DNA from: Pasteurellaceae bacterium 15-036681
GTDB lineage: Bacteria; Pseudomonadota; Gammaproteobacteria; Enterobacterales; Pasteurellaceae
NCBI GenBank assembly: GCA_002002485.1
Contig: MQVI01000025.1
Coordinates: 1 to 36,612 of the forward strand
DNA: 36,612 bases
Direction of reading: 5' to 3'
The notes below the pieces were generated by a model. That model was not told where the DNA came from. It saw nothing but the letters and a program-made list of their open reading frames with translations, and ran no database searches. Below are positions 28,768 through 36,612 of the stretch, piece after piece (position 1 is the first letter of the stretch; each line of letters begins with the position of its first letter). A program made the translations under genes and the position numbers.

Positions 28768-28810
28768 AAGTCTGTTCCTGTTTGGAATAAAAGGGGATAT
28801 ATTGTAGGAA

Positions 28811-28839
28811 ATTAAGTAGGGAGTCTCTAGTTTTTTCAA
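28811..28839 (-). promoter_or_regulatory. cpdB promoter
   Basis: On the minus strand: TTGAAA (28839-28834), 17 bases, CTTAAT (28816-28811), with a start near 28804. Confidence 0.55.
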
Positions 28840-28856
28840 CTTTTAGAGGTTGTTTA

Positions 28857-28872
28857 TGTGATTTAGGTCACA
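28857..28872. promoter_or_regulatory. CRP site upstream of cpdB
   Basis: Exact TGTGA-TTTAGG-TCACA, centre 28864.5, about 61 bases from the predicted cpdB start: the class I activation distance. Confidence 0.75.
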
Positions 28873-28905
28873 AATTTTTATTTTTGTGTGGTTAATTTGA
28901 ACTAG

Positions 28906-28932
28906 AAAAGGCTGATATGTCTCCAGCCTTTT
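28906..28932 (-). terminator. Terminator after ppiB
   Basis: AAAAGGCTG (28906-28914), nine bases, CAGCCTTTT (28924-28932). Read leftward it ends ppiB, just upstream of the cpdB control region. Confidence 0.75.
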
Positions 28933-28939
28933 GTTTGTG

Positions 28940-29449
28940 TTATGCAATAGTTACATTTTCAATAATAACATCTTCTTTTGGCACATCTTGGTGGAAGCCT
29001 TTGTTGCCAGTTTTAACGCCTTTGATTTTATCAACCACGTCCATACCTTCAACTACTTTACCGAATACTGCGTAGCCCCACTCTTGAACCACAGTTTTGC
29101 CAAACATCTCTTTTGAACGGTAGTCTAAGAATGTGTTGTCTGCAACGTTGATAAAGAATTGTGAACTTGCTGAATGTGGATCAGAAGTACGTGCCATTGC
29201 TAAAGTACCACGCACATTGCTTAAACCATTGCTTGCTTCATTTTTGATTGGTGCTTTAGTGTCTTTTTCTGTCATACCTACAGTCATACCGCCACCTTGG
29301 ATCATAAAGCTGTCGATAACACGGTGGAAAATTGTACCGTTATAGAATCCTTCTTTGCAGTAATCTTCAAAGTTTTTTGCCGTTACAGGCGCTTTATCGA
29401 AATCTAATTCGATTTTGATATCACCAAAATTGGTGTGTAATGTAATCAT
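28940..29449 (-). CDS. ppiB: Peptidyl-prolyl cis-trans isomerase B (cyclophilin)
   Basis: Cytoplasmic cyclophilin that speeds proline isomerisation in folding proteins. The 169-residue product has no signal peptide and carries the active-site features [13 protein letters not shown] (catalytic Arg), [17 protein letters not shown] and [15 protein letters not shown]. The ribosome binding site AAAGGAA precedes the ATG. It is divergent from cysS across a 202-base gap that holds an inverted pair of GTAG-headed palindromes. Confidence 0.97.
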   Translation of the reverse strand: MITLHTNFGDIKIELDFDKAPVTAKNFEDYCKEGFYNGTIFHRVIDSFMIQGGGMTVGMTEKDTKAPIKNEASNGLSNVRGTLAMARTSDPHSASSQFFINVADNTFLDYRSKEMFGKTVVQEWGYAVFGKVVEGMDVVDKIKGVKTGNKGFHQDVPKEDVIIENVTIA

Positions 29450-29575
29450 TTATTGTTCCTTTTAGTTAGAGGGATAAATCAAAGACGTTATTATTAAAAA
29501 GTTTGACGAAAATTGCAAAAAAATCTCAAAATCCTAGCGCTTATTTGGTAAACTCATCAGCATTGTAATTAAATG

Positions 29576-29623
29576 GTAGGGACACGATGCTCGTGTCCGC
29601 GGGCGTATGCAATACGCCCCTAC
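29576..29623. repeat. Inverted pair of REP-like palindromes (GTAG ... CTAC)
   Basis: Left unit 29576-29598 (GTAGGGACACGA...TCGTGTCC) and right, inverted unit 29601-29623 (read on minus: GTAGGGGCGTAT...ATACGCCC). Each folds alone; the GTAG heads point outward. The stems differ in sequence, unlike the doublet after opsX. Confidence 0.75.
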
Positions 29624-29651
29624 AATCAGTTTGTAAGATATAGAGGACACT

Positions 29652-31031
29652 ATGCTCAAAATTTATAACACCCTAAAACGTGAGAAAGAAGAATTTAAAC
29701 CGATCAACCCTGACCAAGTGGGAATGTACGTCTGTGGCGTAACGGTTTACGATCTCTGTCACTTTGGGCATGGTCGTACTTTTGTATCATTTGATGTGAT
29801 TGCACGTTACTTACGTTTTTTAGGTTATAACCTACGTTATGTGCGTAATATCACTGATGTGGATGATAAAATTATTAAACGTGCAATCGAAAATAATGAA
29901 ACAAGTGATCAGCTAGTTGAGCGTATGATTGCAGAAATGCACAAAGATTTTGATGCGTTAAATATTCTACGCCCAGATGTAGAGCCACGTGCAACGAAAC
30001 ATATTCCTGAAATTATTGCGATCGTTGAGAAACTTATCCAAAAAGGTCATGCTTATGTGGCAGAAGATGGCGATGTAATGTTCAATGTGGAGTCATTCCA
30101 AAAATATGGTGCATTATCTCGTCAAAATTTAGAACAGCTTCAAGCAGGTGCTCGTGTTGAAATTAAGAGTGTAAAACGCAATCCAATGGATTTCGTATTG
30201 TGGAAAATGTCAAAAGAGAACGAACCAAGCTGGGAGTCGCCGTGGGGTAATGGTCGTCCAGGCTGGCATATTGAATGTTCAGCAATGAACAGCAAAGAGT
30301 TAGGTAATCACTTCGATATTCACGGTGGCGGTTCAGACTTAATGTTCCCACACCACGAAAACGAAATTGCACAATCTTGCTGTGCGCACGGTGATGACTA
30401 TGTAAACTACTGGCTACATACCGGTATGCTTACCATTGATAAAGAGAAAATGTCTAAATCATTAGGCAACTTCTTTAGTATCCGCCATATGTTAGGTTTA
30501 TATGATGCAGAAAGCCTACGTTACTTCTTCTTAACCGCACACTACCGTAGCTTATTAGACTATAGTGTCGAAAATTTAGATTTGGCACGTTCAGCATTAG
30601 AGCGCTTATACACCGCATTACGTGGTTGTGATGTGTCAGTGGCTTTAGAAGCAGAAGACAAATATACCCAAGCATTTAAAGAGTCAATGGATGATGACTT
30701 CAATACCCCTGGGGCATTAGCGGTATTATTTGAATTAGCACGTGAAGTAAATAAGCTCAAAGCAGAAAACGCAGAAGAAGCAAACCGTTTAGCTTCACGC
30801 TTAAAACAGTTAGCAGGTGTGTTAGGTTTATTAGAGCAAGATCCAGAAGCGTTTTTACAAGGTGATGCAGACAATGATGAAGTGGCTGAGATCGAAGCCT
30901 TAATCAAACAGCGCAACGAAGCTCGCGCAAGCAAAAACTGGGCTGCAGCTGATGAAGCCCGTAACAAGCTTACTGAAATGGGCATTGTGTTAGAAGACGG
31001 CGCAAACGGCACGACGTGGCGTAAAGCGTAA
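29652..31031 (+). CDS. cysS: Cysteinyl-tRNA synthetase
   Basis: Charges tRNA-Cys. The 459-residue class I synthetase has the HIGH-type motif CHFGHGRT near residue 38, zinc ligands in [10 protein letters not shown] (Cys28) and WHIECSAMN (Cys209) with HHENEIAQS, and KMSKSLGN near 266. The C-terminal anticodon-binding helices ([24 protein letters not shown]) are complete. Ribosome binding site: GAGGA. It is followed by an exact-palindrome terminator. Confidence 0.98.
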   Translation: MLKIYNTLKREKEEFKPINPDQVGMYVCGVTVYDLCHFGHGRTFVSFDVIARYLRFLGYNLRYVRNITDVDDKIIKRAIENNETSDQLVERMIAEMHKDFDALNILRPDVEPRATKHIPEIIAIVEKLIQKGHAYVAEDGDVMFNVESFQKYGALSRQNLEQLQAGARVEIKSVKRNPMDFVLWKMSKENEPSWESPWGNGRPGWHIECSAMNSKELGNHFDIHGGGSDLMFPHHENEIAQSCCAHGDDYVNYWLHTGMLTIDKEKMSKSLGNFFSIRHMLGLYDAESLRYFFLTAHYRSLLDYSVENLDLARSALERLYTALRGCDVSVALEAEDKYTQAFKESMDDDFNTPGALAVLFELAREVNKLKAENAEEANRLASRLKQLAGVLGLLEQDPEAFLQGDADNDEVAEIEALIKQRNEARASKNWAAADEARNKLTEMGIVLEDGANGTTWRKA

Positions 31032-31043
31032 AATATATTAAAC

Positions 31044-31069
31044 AAAACGGCTCACATGAGCCGTTTTTT
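31044..31069 (+). terminator. Terminator after cysS
   Basis: AAAACGGCTCA (31044-31054), CA, TGAGCCGTTTT (31057-31067), then TT. Confidence 0.92.
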
Positions 31070-31370
31070 ATGCTGTTTAAAAACTATTTTCGTCGATAAT
31101 TTAATGCCACAATTAATGAATTAGTTTGGTTACATCACACTGAATAGTGAAACAGCAACCGTTTGCTTTTTAGCGTGATGTTAAATAAATGTAAATTCTA
31201 AAAATGTAAGAGTTCATTATTTTTAAATAGATCACATTTTCAGAGATTTTTTATTGTAATTTTATGTAAAGATAATATGATCCGCACCGCTGGAATTATC
31301 GAGGTAATTTATTGCCGATTATTTGAACTTTCTAGCAGTATTATTATTTTAAACAAGTGTGGAGGATCTT
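31070..31370 (+). promoter_or_regulatory. Long control region of sdaC
   Basis: About 300 bases with no gene. A nested hairpin spans 31132-31181: ACATCACACT and AGCGTGATGT (one mismatch) outside, AGCAA-CCGT-TTGCT inside. TAGATCACATTT (31228-31239) is an exact right half of a CRP site with a poor left half. TTGTAA (31254) and GATAATAT (31271-31278) are -35/-10-like pieces, poorly spaced with each other. Confidence 0.4.
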
Positions 31371-32600
31371 ATGGATCAAGTATCAGCTAAGCGCTTTTCG
31401 TGTACTTGGGTACTCAATCTTTTTGGTACTGCAGTGGGCGCTGGCGTTTTATTTTTACCAATCAATGCCGGTATGGGGGGCTTAATTCCCTTAATTGTAA
31501 TGACTATTATTGTTGGACCAATGACGTATCTAGCTCACCGAGGTTTGGCTCGATTTGTGCTTTCGTCACAAAAACCAGGTAGCGATATTACTAATGTTGT
31601 GCGTGAACATTTTGGTGTGACGGCAGGTAAGTTAATTACTTTACTGTATTTCTTTGCAATTTTCCCAATCTTGTTAATTTATGGTGTAGGGATTACAAAT
31701 ACAGTGGATTCATTTTTAGTAAATCAGTTACAAATGACATCGCCACCGCGTTACATTCTTTCATTTGTTTTAATTGCAACTATGATTGGTGTAATGCTAT
31801 TAAATGAAAGTGTGATGTTAAAAATCACTGAATATTTAGTATACCCTTTAGTGGCTATCTTAGTTGGTTTATCTATCTACTTAATTCCAAGTTGGAAGGG
31901 TGCAGCACTAAGCCAAATGCCAGCAGTGGGTGATTTCCTAACCACATTATGGTTAACAATTCCGGTGCTAGTTTTCTCTTTTAACCATTCGCCAGCAATT
32001 TCATCTTTTGCGTTATCACAGCAAAAATTTTATAAAGACAATGAGTTAGCTGAAAAAAATGCAAGTATTGCATTACGTAACGCAGCAAGTATCTTAGTTG
32101 TTTTTGTAATGTTCTTTGTATTTAGTTGTGTATTAACCTTGACGCCAGAAGAATTATTACAAGCGAAAGCACAAAATATTTCTATTTTGTCTTACCTTGC
32201 AAATAAATTTGATAATCCAATCATCTCTTATTTTGGTCCGATCGTTGCTTTCCTTGCGATCGGTAGCTCTTTCTTCGGTCACTACTTAGGTGCTCGTGAA
32301 GGTTTAGAAGGCTTAGTAAACCAAATGCGTGATGAGCCAATTGAATCTAGCAAATTCAAAAAAATCACTGCAGGTGTTTTCCTTGTAATTTTATGGATTG
32401 TGGCAACGTTAAACCCAAGTATTCTTGGCTTTATTGAAAGTCTTGGTGGTCCAATCATTGCAATGATTCTATTTATTATGCCAATGTATGCGATCCATAC
32501 CATTCCTTCTTTACAAAAATATAAAGGTAAATTGAGTAATATTTTTGTGGTAGTGATGGGATTAATTGCTATTTCAGCGATAGTGTACGGCTTGTTCTAA
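31371..32600 (+). CDS. sdaC: Serine transporter, HAAAP family (SdaC-like)
   Basis: Proton-coupled amino-acid permease of the inner membrane. The 409-residue product has about eleven hydrophobic helices and the family pattern near the N-terminus ([18 protein letters not shown]) and in the middle ([15 protein letters not shown]). It starts at 31371, six bases after GGAGG; an in-frame GTG at 31359 is upstream of that site. The adjoining sdaA makes L-serine the likely substrate; TdcC-like threonine uptake is the alternative. An attenuator-type hairpin separates the two genes. Confidence 0.92.
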   Translation: MDQVSAKRFSCTWVLNLFGTAVGAGVLFLPINAGMGGLIPLIVMTIIVGPMTYLAHRGLARFVLSSQKPGSDITNVVREHFGVTAGKLITLLYFFAIFPILLIYGVGITNTVDSFLVNQLQMTSPPRYILSFVLIATMIGVMLLNESVMLKITEYLVYPLVAILVGLSIYLIPSWKGAALSQMPAVGDFLTTLWLTIPVLVFSFNHSPAISSFALSQQKFYKDNELAEKNASIALRNAASILVVFVMFFVFSCVLTLTPEELLQAKAQNISILSYLANKFDNPIISYFGPIVAFLAIGSSFFGHYLGAREGLEGLVNQMRDEPIESSKFKKITAGVFLVILWIVATLNPSILGFIESLGGPIIAMILFIMPMYAIHTIPSLQKYKGKLSNIFVVVMGLIAISAIVYGLF

Positions 32601-32631
32601 AACAGGTACAATATATAGTATATTAATTTTC

Positions 32632-32667
32632 GGCATTACCTGAGTTTCGGGTAATGCCTATTTTTAT
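32632..32667 (+). terminator. Terminator/attenuator between sdaC and sdaA
   Basis: GGCATTACC (32632-32640), nine bases, GGTAATGCC (32650-32658), then TATTTTTATTTC. It lies only 35 bases before the sdaA start, so read-through probably sets the ratio of the two products. Confidence 0.75.
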
Positions 32668-32692
32668 TTCTATTTTTATAAGTGTGGTTGTT

Positions 32693-34072
32693 ATGATTAG
32701 CGTATTTGATATGTTTAAAATTGGGCTTGGTCCATCAAGCTCACATACGGTTGGTCCAATGAAAGCAGGTAAAGAGTTTATTGATGAACTTTTATCTCGC
32801 AATTTATTAGAAAAAACAGACCGCTTGTTGGCAGATGTATATGGTTCGTTAGCTTTAACAGGACGTGGACATAGTACGGATATTGCAATTGTAATGGGCT
32901 TAATGGGCTATTTACCAGATAACGTGAATATTGAACGTATTGATGGGGTAATTGCAAAGGTTAAAAGTAACAAAAAATTAACACTGGCCGAAGCTCAATC
33001 AGTTCATAGCAAAGAGATTAATTTTGATTTCTTTGCAGATATGCCATTCCACTATGATTTCTTGCCTAAGCATGAAAATGGTTTAACTTTCAAAGCATTT
33101 TCTGGTGATGAATTGTTATTTGAGAAAACTTACTACTCAATTGGTGGTGGTTTTATTGTTGATGATGAACATTTTGGCACAGTGGAACAGAATCCAATTG
33201 AAGTACCATTCCCTTACCAAAATGCGGAAGATATTCTCAAACATTGCAAAGACCAAGGTCTGCCCATTTCGTCTTTTGCATTACGTAACGAATTGGCATT
33301 GCGTTCAAAACAAGATATTAGTGATTATTTAGCGAAAATTTGGCAAGCGATGGACGCTTGTATTGAACACGGACTTTATACGGAAGGTTTACTGCCAGGG
33401 CCGTTAAAAGTAATTCGTCGTGCACCATCATTACGTCGTACCTTAGAAGCAACGGGCAAGTTGAATAATGACCCTATGCAGATTATCGACTGGGTAAATA
33501 TGTTTGCTTTAGCCGTAAATGAAGAAAATGCAGCAGGTGGACGAGTAGTAACTGCGCCAACAAATGGTGCTTGTGGTATTGTCCCTGCAGTATTAGCTTA
33601 TTATCGCCATTTCATCGGTGACTTAACACCGGAAATTATTGAACGCTATTTATTAGCGTGTAGCGTAATTGGTTCACTATACAAAATGAATGCGTCAATT
33701 TCGGGTGCAGAAGTTGGGTGCCAAGGCGAAGTGGGGGTGGCTTGCTCAATGGCAGCGGCAGGTTTAGCTGAAATTATGGGCGGTACGCCTGATCAGGTGT
33801 GTATCGCAGCTGAAATCGGTATGGAACATAACTTAGGCTTAACTTGTGACCCTGTTGGCGGACAAGTGCAGGTGCCTTGTATCGAACGTAATGCGATTGC
33901 TGCAGTGAAAGCCATTAACGCTAGCCGAATGGCACTACGCCGTACCACTCAGCCACGCGTGACATTAGATAAAGTGATCGAAACGATGTATGAAACTGGT
34001 AAAGACATGAACGCGAAATACCGAGAAACCTCAACGGGTGGATTAGCAATTAAGATTGTGCCGTGTGATTAA
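32693..34072 (+). CDS. sdaA: L-serine ammonia-lyase (iron-sulfur type)
   Basis: Deaminates L-serine to pyruvate and ammonia using an oxygen-sensitive [4Fe-4S] cluster. The 459-residue product has the beta domain first (MISVFDMFKIGLGPSSSHTVGPM) and then the catalytic alpha domain with the cluster cysteines in GAEVGCQGEVG, LTCDPVGG and VPCIERNA. The frame is open from 32654, but that start would lie inside the upstream hairpin; 32693 gives the standard N-terminus. With sdaC it forms a serine uptake-and-use unit. Confidence 0.97.
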   Translation: MISVFDMFKIGLGPSSSHTVGPMKAGKEFIDELLSRNLLEKTDRLLADVYGSLALTGRGHSTDIAIVMGLMGYLPDNVNIERIDGVIAKVKSNKKLTLAEAQSVHSKEINFDFFADMPFHYDFLPKHENGLTFKAFSGDELLFEKTYYSIGGGFIVDDEHFGTVEQNPIEVPFPYQNAEDILKHCKDQGLPISSFALRNELALRSKQDISDYLAKIWQAMDACIEHGLYTEGLLPGPLKVIRRAPSLRRTLEATGKLNNDPMQIIDWVNMFALAVNEENAAGGRVVTAPTNGACGIVPAVLAYYRHFIGDLTPEIIERYLLACSVIGSLYKMNASISGAEVGCQGEVGVACSMAAAGLAEIMGGTPDQVCIAAEIGMEHNLGLTCDPVGGQVQVPCIERNAIAAVKAINASRMALRRTTQPRVTLDKVIETMYETGKDMNAKYRETSTGGLAIKIVPCD

Positions 34073-34082
34073 TTCTTGACGG

Positions 34083-34115
34083 AAATAAACCCGCAGTTAA
34101 GCGGGTTTATTTTTT
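34083..34115. terminator. Terminator between sdaA and higA (bidirectional)
   Basis: AAATAAACCCGC (34083-34094), AGTTAA, GCGGGTTTATTT (34101-34112), then TTT. An exact 12-base stem. Confidence 0.92.
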
Positions 34116-34118
34116 AAA

Positions 34119-34433
34119 CTACATAGATACCCTACTATCTAATTTTGCGTCAGGAATATAAAGAGGCTGGATATCGAAATCGCAATGCTGTTCAAGTTGC
34201 CATAAATCATAACTTGCTTGCATATTTAACCAAAGTTTTGCAGTCGTATTTGGCAGTAATTTGCTTAAACGCAATGCCATTTCAGTCGTGATGGCTGTTT
34301 TGCCATTGATAATACGTGAAAGAGTGACGCGAGTAACGCCAAGCTGTTTAGCAACTTGGGTAACATTAGCATTTGCACCGTCCATATATTCTTTAAGTAG
34401 TAAACCAGGGTGAGCGGGATTGTACATTTTCAT
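34119..34433 (-). CDS. higA: Antitoxin HigA (XRE-type helix-turn-helix)
   Basis: The antitoxin of a HigBA type II module: binds and neutralises HigB and represses the operon. The 104-residue product has a helix-turn-helix at about 22-60 (NVTQVAKQLGVTRVTLSRIINGK) and the family ending TTAKLWLNMQASYDLWQ. It lies 9 bases after higB; toxin-first order is characteristic of higBA. Ribosome binding site: AGGAG. The exact palindrome upstream of higB is its likely operator. Confidence 0.94.
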   Translation of the reverse strand: MKMYNPAHPGLLLKEYMDGANANVTQVAKQLGVTRVTLSRIINGKTAITTEMALRLSKLLPNTTAKLWLNMQASYDLWQLEQHCDFDIQPLYIPDAKLDSRVSM

Positions 34434-34442
34434 TGGGTACTC

Positions 34443-34721
34443 CTAATGATAATCTTGATAGTCCACAATTTCTGCGTGACCATTTTCAAATTTAAAGGTT
34501 AAGCGCCAATTGGCATTGACTTTTATAGACCAATGGTTAGCTAAATTACCTTTTAATTTATGTAGGTTCCAACCAGGAAAATCCATAGCATTAATGGTTT
34601 CTGCGCTATCTAATGTAGATAGTTGTAAACGTAATTTAGCTTCGTGATTTGCTTGAATGTCTGCTGTTGAGCCTGTTGCAAAAAATTGTTCAAGTCCTTT
34701 ATGTTTGAATGACAAAATCAT
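34443..34721 (-). CDS. higB: Toxin HigB (RelE/ParE-superfamily mRNA interferase)
   Basis: A 92-residue ribosome-dependent mRNA endonuclease of the plasmid-maintenance-killer family. Typical features are the opening MILSFKHKGLEQFF, the central LHKLKGNLANHWSIKVNANWRLTF (the basic residues used for catalysis lie here) and the ending VDYQDYH. The gene is intact. Ribosome binding site AAGGA, six bases from ATG. It is transcribed from a promoter overlapping the operator at 34738-34758. Confidence 0.95.
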   Translation of the reverse strand: MILSFKHKGLEQFFATGSTADIQANHEAKLRLQLSTLDSAETINAMDFPGWNLHKLKGNLANHWSIKVNANWRLTFKFENGHAEIVDYQDYH

Positions 34722-34737
34722 AAATTATCCTTTTGAA

Positions 34738-34778
34738 CTGTATAGAGTGACTATACAGAATAATAAATTGAGTGTAAA
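34738..34778 (-). promoter_or_regulatory. higBA promoter and operator
   Basis: Minus strand: TTTACA (34778-34773), 17 bases, TATAGT (34755-34750). The exact palindrome CTGTATAG-AGTGA-CTATACAG (34738-34758) covers the -10 element and start region, as expected for HigA autorepression. Confidence 0.75.
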
Positions 34779-34909
34779 GAGTAGTGATACACTGTGCAAT
34801 AAATCTAATGATGAACATCTCTCAAACATATTGTAAACTTGTGTGTAATTTAGATTGAGATTATTTTTGTGACCTCGATCGAAAAAATGAAAATTTTATA
34901 GGAAAAATC

Positions 34910-36061
34910 GTGACCCTACCCCCATTAAGTCTTTATATCCATATCCCTTGGTGTGTGCAGAAATGCCCTTATTGCGATTTTAATTCGCACGCACAAAAAG
35001 GGTTAATTCCCGAATCCGAGTATATCCAACATCTTTTATTAGATTTGGAACAAGATCTTGCACGTTATAAACAGGCTATCCAAAACCGTAAAATTCACTC
35101 GATTTTTATCGGTGGCGGTACGCCGAGTTTGTTTTCTGCGGAAGGGATAGGCTATTTATTGGCGGAAATTCGCAAACGGATTGAATTTGAACCAAATTTA
35201 GAAATTACTTTAGAAGCAAATCCCGGCACGGCAGAAGCCGAGCGTTTTATTGGTTATGCGCAAGGTGGGGTAAATCGTATCTCTATGGGGATTCAAAGTT
35301 TTGAACCTGAAAAATTACTAAAACTAGGGCGTATTCACGATAATAACGAAGCCAAACAAGCGATACGATTTGCACAAAATTCTGCAAGCACAGGGCTAAA
35401 AAGTTTTAATATTGATTTAATGCACGGTCTGCCAAATCAATCGGTTAAGCAGGCGTTGGACGATTTACGTCAAGGGATTGAGCTTTCCCCGCCGCATCTC
35501 TCTTGGTATCAGCTTACTATTGAGCCGAATACGATGTTTTACTATCGTCAGCCAACGTTGCCTGATGATGACGAACTATGGGATATTTTCGAGCAAGGTC
35601 ACCAACTATTAACGGAAGCAGGTTACGAGCAGTATGAAACCTCTGCTTATGCAAAAAAAGGTTTCCAATGTCAGCATAATTTAAACTACTGGCGTTTTGG
35701 CGATTACTTAGCGATTGGTTGTGGTGCGCACGGTAAGATTAGCTATCCAAATGGTGAGATCTACCGTTTTAGCAAAACTAAACATCCTAAAGGCTATATG
35801 CGAGGTGAATATCTCTATCAGCAAGATGCGATAGATTTTGATGACCGACCGTTTGAATTTTTTATGAACCGTTTCCGTCTATTAGAAGCGACACCGAAAA
35901 CGGAATTTGAGGCTTATACAGGGCTAGAACGCAAAATAGTTCAGCCAACAATGGATTGGGCATTAAACCAAAACTATATCACTGAAACCTCAGGACATTG
36001 GCAGATTACCCAACACGGTAAGTTGTTTTTAAATGAGTTATTGGAAGGATTTTTAAAATAA
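34910..36061 (+). CDS. hemW: Heme chaperone HemW (radical SAM)
   Basis: HemW binds heme and delivers it to respiratory membrane proteins; it is often misnamed as coproporphyrinogen oxidase. The 383-residue product has only the three cluster cysteines (Cys15, Cys19, Cys22 in CVQKCPYCDFN) and the HNLNYW motif (HNxxYW) near residue 263, linked to heme binding. The missing fourth Cys distinguishes it from hemN at 18302. The start is GTG with AGGAA six bases ahead. Confidence 0.94.
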   Translation: MTLPPLSLYIHIPWCVQKCPYCDFNSHAQKGLIPESEYIQHLLLDLEQDLARYKQAIQNRKIHSIFIGGGTPSLFSAEGIGYLLAEIRKRIEFEPNLEITLEANPGTAEAERFIGYAQGGVNRISMGIQSFEPEKLLKLGRIHDNNEAKQAIRFAQNSASTGLKSFNIDLMHGLPNQSVKQALDDLRQGIELSPPHLSWYQLTIEPNTMFYYRQPTLPDDDELWDIFEQGHQLLTEAGYEQYETSAYAKKGFQCQHNLNYWRFGDYLAIGCGAHGKISYPNGEIYRFSKTKHPKGYMRGEYLYQQDAIDFDDRPFEFFMNRFRLLEATPKTEFEAYTGLERKIVQPTMDWALNQNYITETSGHWQITQHGKLFLNELLEGFLK

Positions 36062-36101
36062 AGGCATCTTTACTCATCCATTTAGTCTGAACTCTAGCGA
36101 A

Positions 36102-36141
36102 TGAGCAGTAGTAATATTAGGTATAAATATGCTACTGCTCA
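36102..36141. other. Hairpin between convergent hemW and the small exported gene
   Basis: TGAGCAGTAG (36102-36111) and CTACTGCTCA (36132-36141), an exact 10-base stem over 20 bases. It has no clear T-run; possibly a weak terminator for either gene. Confidence 0.45.
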
Positions 36142-36168
36142 AATAATTAGAATGACTTTTTTGGCAGA

Positions 36169-36366
36169 TTACATCTTTTCTTTTTTCATCTTATCAGATT
36201 TCATCATATGGTCTTTTTTCATATCGCCAGCTTGCATATTTTCTGTTTTTTGGCAATTTACCCCCATGTTATTTTTACAATCATCCATCATTTCTGCATT
36301 TGCAGTATTGATTGTAGCCATAGAGAATAAAGACGTAGCCATTAATACTTTGAATAAAGTTTTCAT
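36169..36366 (-). CDS. Small exported protein with MKxDxM-type repeats
   Basis: A 65-residue precursor with a signal peptide (MKTLFKVLMATSLFSMATINTANA, cleavage near residue 24). The short mature part is rich in Met, Lys and Asp and ends KKDHMMKSDKMKKEKM, resembling the 'pentapeptide MXKDX repeat' small proteins. Two cysteines (DDCKNN, NCQKT) may form a disulfide or bind metal. Function is unknown; Met/His/Asp-rich periplasmic peptides are often suspected of copper or other metal binding. The start at 36366 follows GAGGA; an in-frame ATG at 36408 lacks support. Confidence 0.7.
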   Translation of the reverse strand: MKTLFKVLMATSLFSMATINTANAEMMDDCKNNMGVNCQKTENMQAGDMKKDHMMKSDKMKKEKM

Positions 36367-36515
36367 AAATTTTTTCCTCTTGTAAAAAGATTTGTTAAGA
36401 TAAGTCAATGTTAGCGAAAGGCTTCCCTTTCACCCTATTAGTCGGAGTAAGAGAAAAATCTTTACAGAATTTTTTTTATTTTTTTCTTGAATTTACAATC
36501 CAAGTGCAATAAAAA

Positions 36516-36584
36516 AGAAGTGTTCATAATAGAGTATAATTTTTGCTACCACACAAAAAACTTACGCTAAACATGAACACTTCT
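36516..36584 (+). promoter_or_regulatory. Start-codon-sequestering inverted repeat and internal promoter of the transposase
   Basis: AGAAGTGTTCAT (36516-36527) is the exact complement of ATGAACACTTCT (36573-36584), which includes the ATG. An exact TATAAT lies between them (36535-36540), so transcripts starting there (about 36547) lack the left arm and would be translatable, while transcripts entering from outside would not. Confidence 0.6.
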
Positions 36585-36612
36585 TATAGACATCTTACAA
36601 TAATTGAACGAG
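36573..36612 (+). CDS. Transposase N-terminus (partial)
   Basis: Only 13 codons are present: MNTSYRHLTIIER, open at the window edge. The YRHLTxxER pattern is typical of the N-terminal helix-turn-helix of IS30-family transposases. No clear ribosome binding site is visible. Confidence 0.5.
   Translation, partial: MNTSYRHLTIIER

Larger units (their letters stand above)
36483..36612 (+). mobile_element. Left end of an insertion sequence (probably IS30 family), cut by the window end
   Basis: From about 36483 the sequence changes character (TTCTTGAATTTACAATCC...) and leads into a transposase-like start at 36573. The exact outer boundary cannot be seen because the other end and target duplication are missing. 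Family assignment rests on the N-terminal residues only. Confidence 0.5.

Noticed and set aside
30560-31045. 161-codon minus-strand ORF
   Set aside because: Opposite the 3' end of cysS and through its terminator; low-complexity Ser/Ala composition typical of an antisense frame.
34910-36061. Second coproporphyrinogen oxidase (hemN paralog)
   Set aside because: Three-cysteine cluster motif and HNxxYW identify it as HemW.
36101-36385. 94-codon hydrophobic plus-strand ORF
   Set aside because: Antisense to the small exported gene; the hydrophobicity is the complement of Met/Lys codons and the signal peptide.

Overview
The window is ordinary chromosome of a Pasteurellaceae bacterium. It is AT-rich (about 40% GC by eye), with gammaproteobacterial housekeeping genes closest in order and wording to Haemophilus/Actinobacillus. 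It carries about ten uptake signal sequences with the core ACAAGCGGT, the form typical of the Actinobacillus pleuropneumoniae / Mannheimia / H. ducreyi / Glaesserella branch; I saw no AAGTGCGGT (H. influenzae form). Bases 1-36 are a sequencing-library adapter and the last ~130 bases run into an insertion sequence, so the window is probably one complete contig.

Layout: mreBCD (cell shape) and rarA; a TatD-family hydrolase; a leftward fic gene behind an elaborate four-copy operator; clpB; yccA, tusE; opsX (LPS heptosyltransferase); tyrA; leftward bamE and yejK; ridA with pgeF, which has an in-frame stop; a YeeE/YedE transporter with a TusA-like partner (sulfur uptake); yihI, a DUF2489 gene and hemN; lptD; a leftward CYTH triphosphatase; ycjX; a 420-bp gap holding a candidate type I toxin-antitoxin locus; smpB, serS; leftward cpdB and ppiB; cysS; sdaC-sdaA (serine uptake and deamination); leftward higBA; hemW; a small exported MKxDxM-type protein; and the start of a transposase gene.

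Themes. Envelope building (mreBCD, opsX, bamE, lptD), protein quality control (clpB, smpB, ppiB), heme (hemN, hemW), sulfur relay (YedE/TusA-like pair, tusE) and serine catabolism are all represented. Perfect 16-bp CRP sites (TGTGA-N6-TCACA) lie ahead of fic/clpB, the YedE gene and cpdB, two of them about 61 bases upstream of a predicted start of transcription. Short palindromes headed by GTAG, resembling REP elements, decorate gene ends and in two cases supply the stop codon.

The most interesting locus is 24473-24729. On the minus strand a 19-codon ORF with a strong ribosome binding site encodes MFKYIILVIFLLVLSSPAY, close in length, composition and C-terminus to the E. coli Ibs toxins. On the plus strand an exact-consensus promoter and a strong terminator bracket an antisense RNA covering it, the Ibs/Sib arrangement. 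Other points: the fic operator, the broken pgeF, and a hairpin that would hide the transposase start codon in read-through transcripts only.
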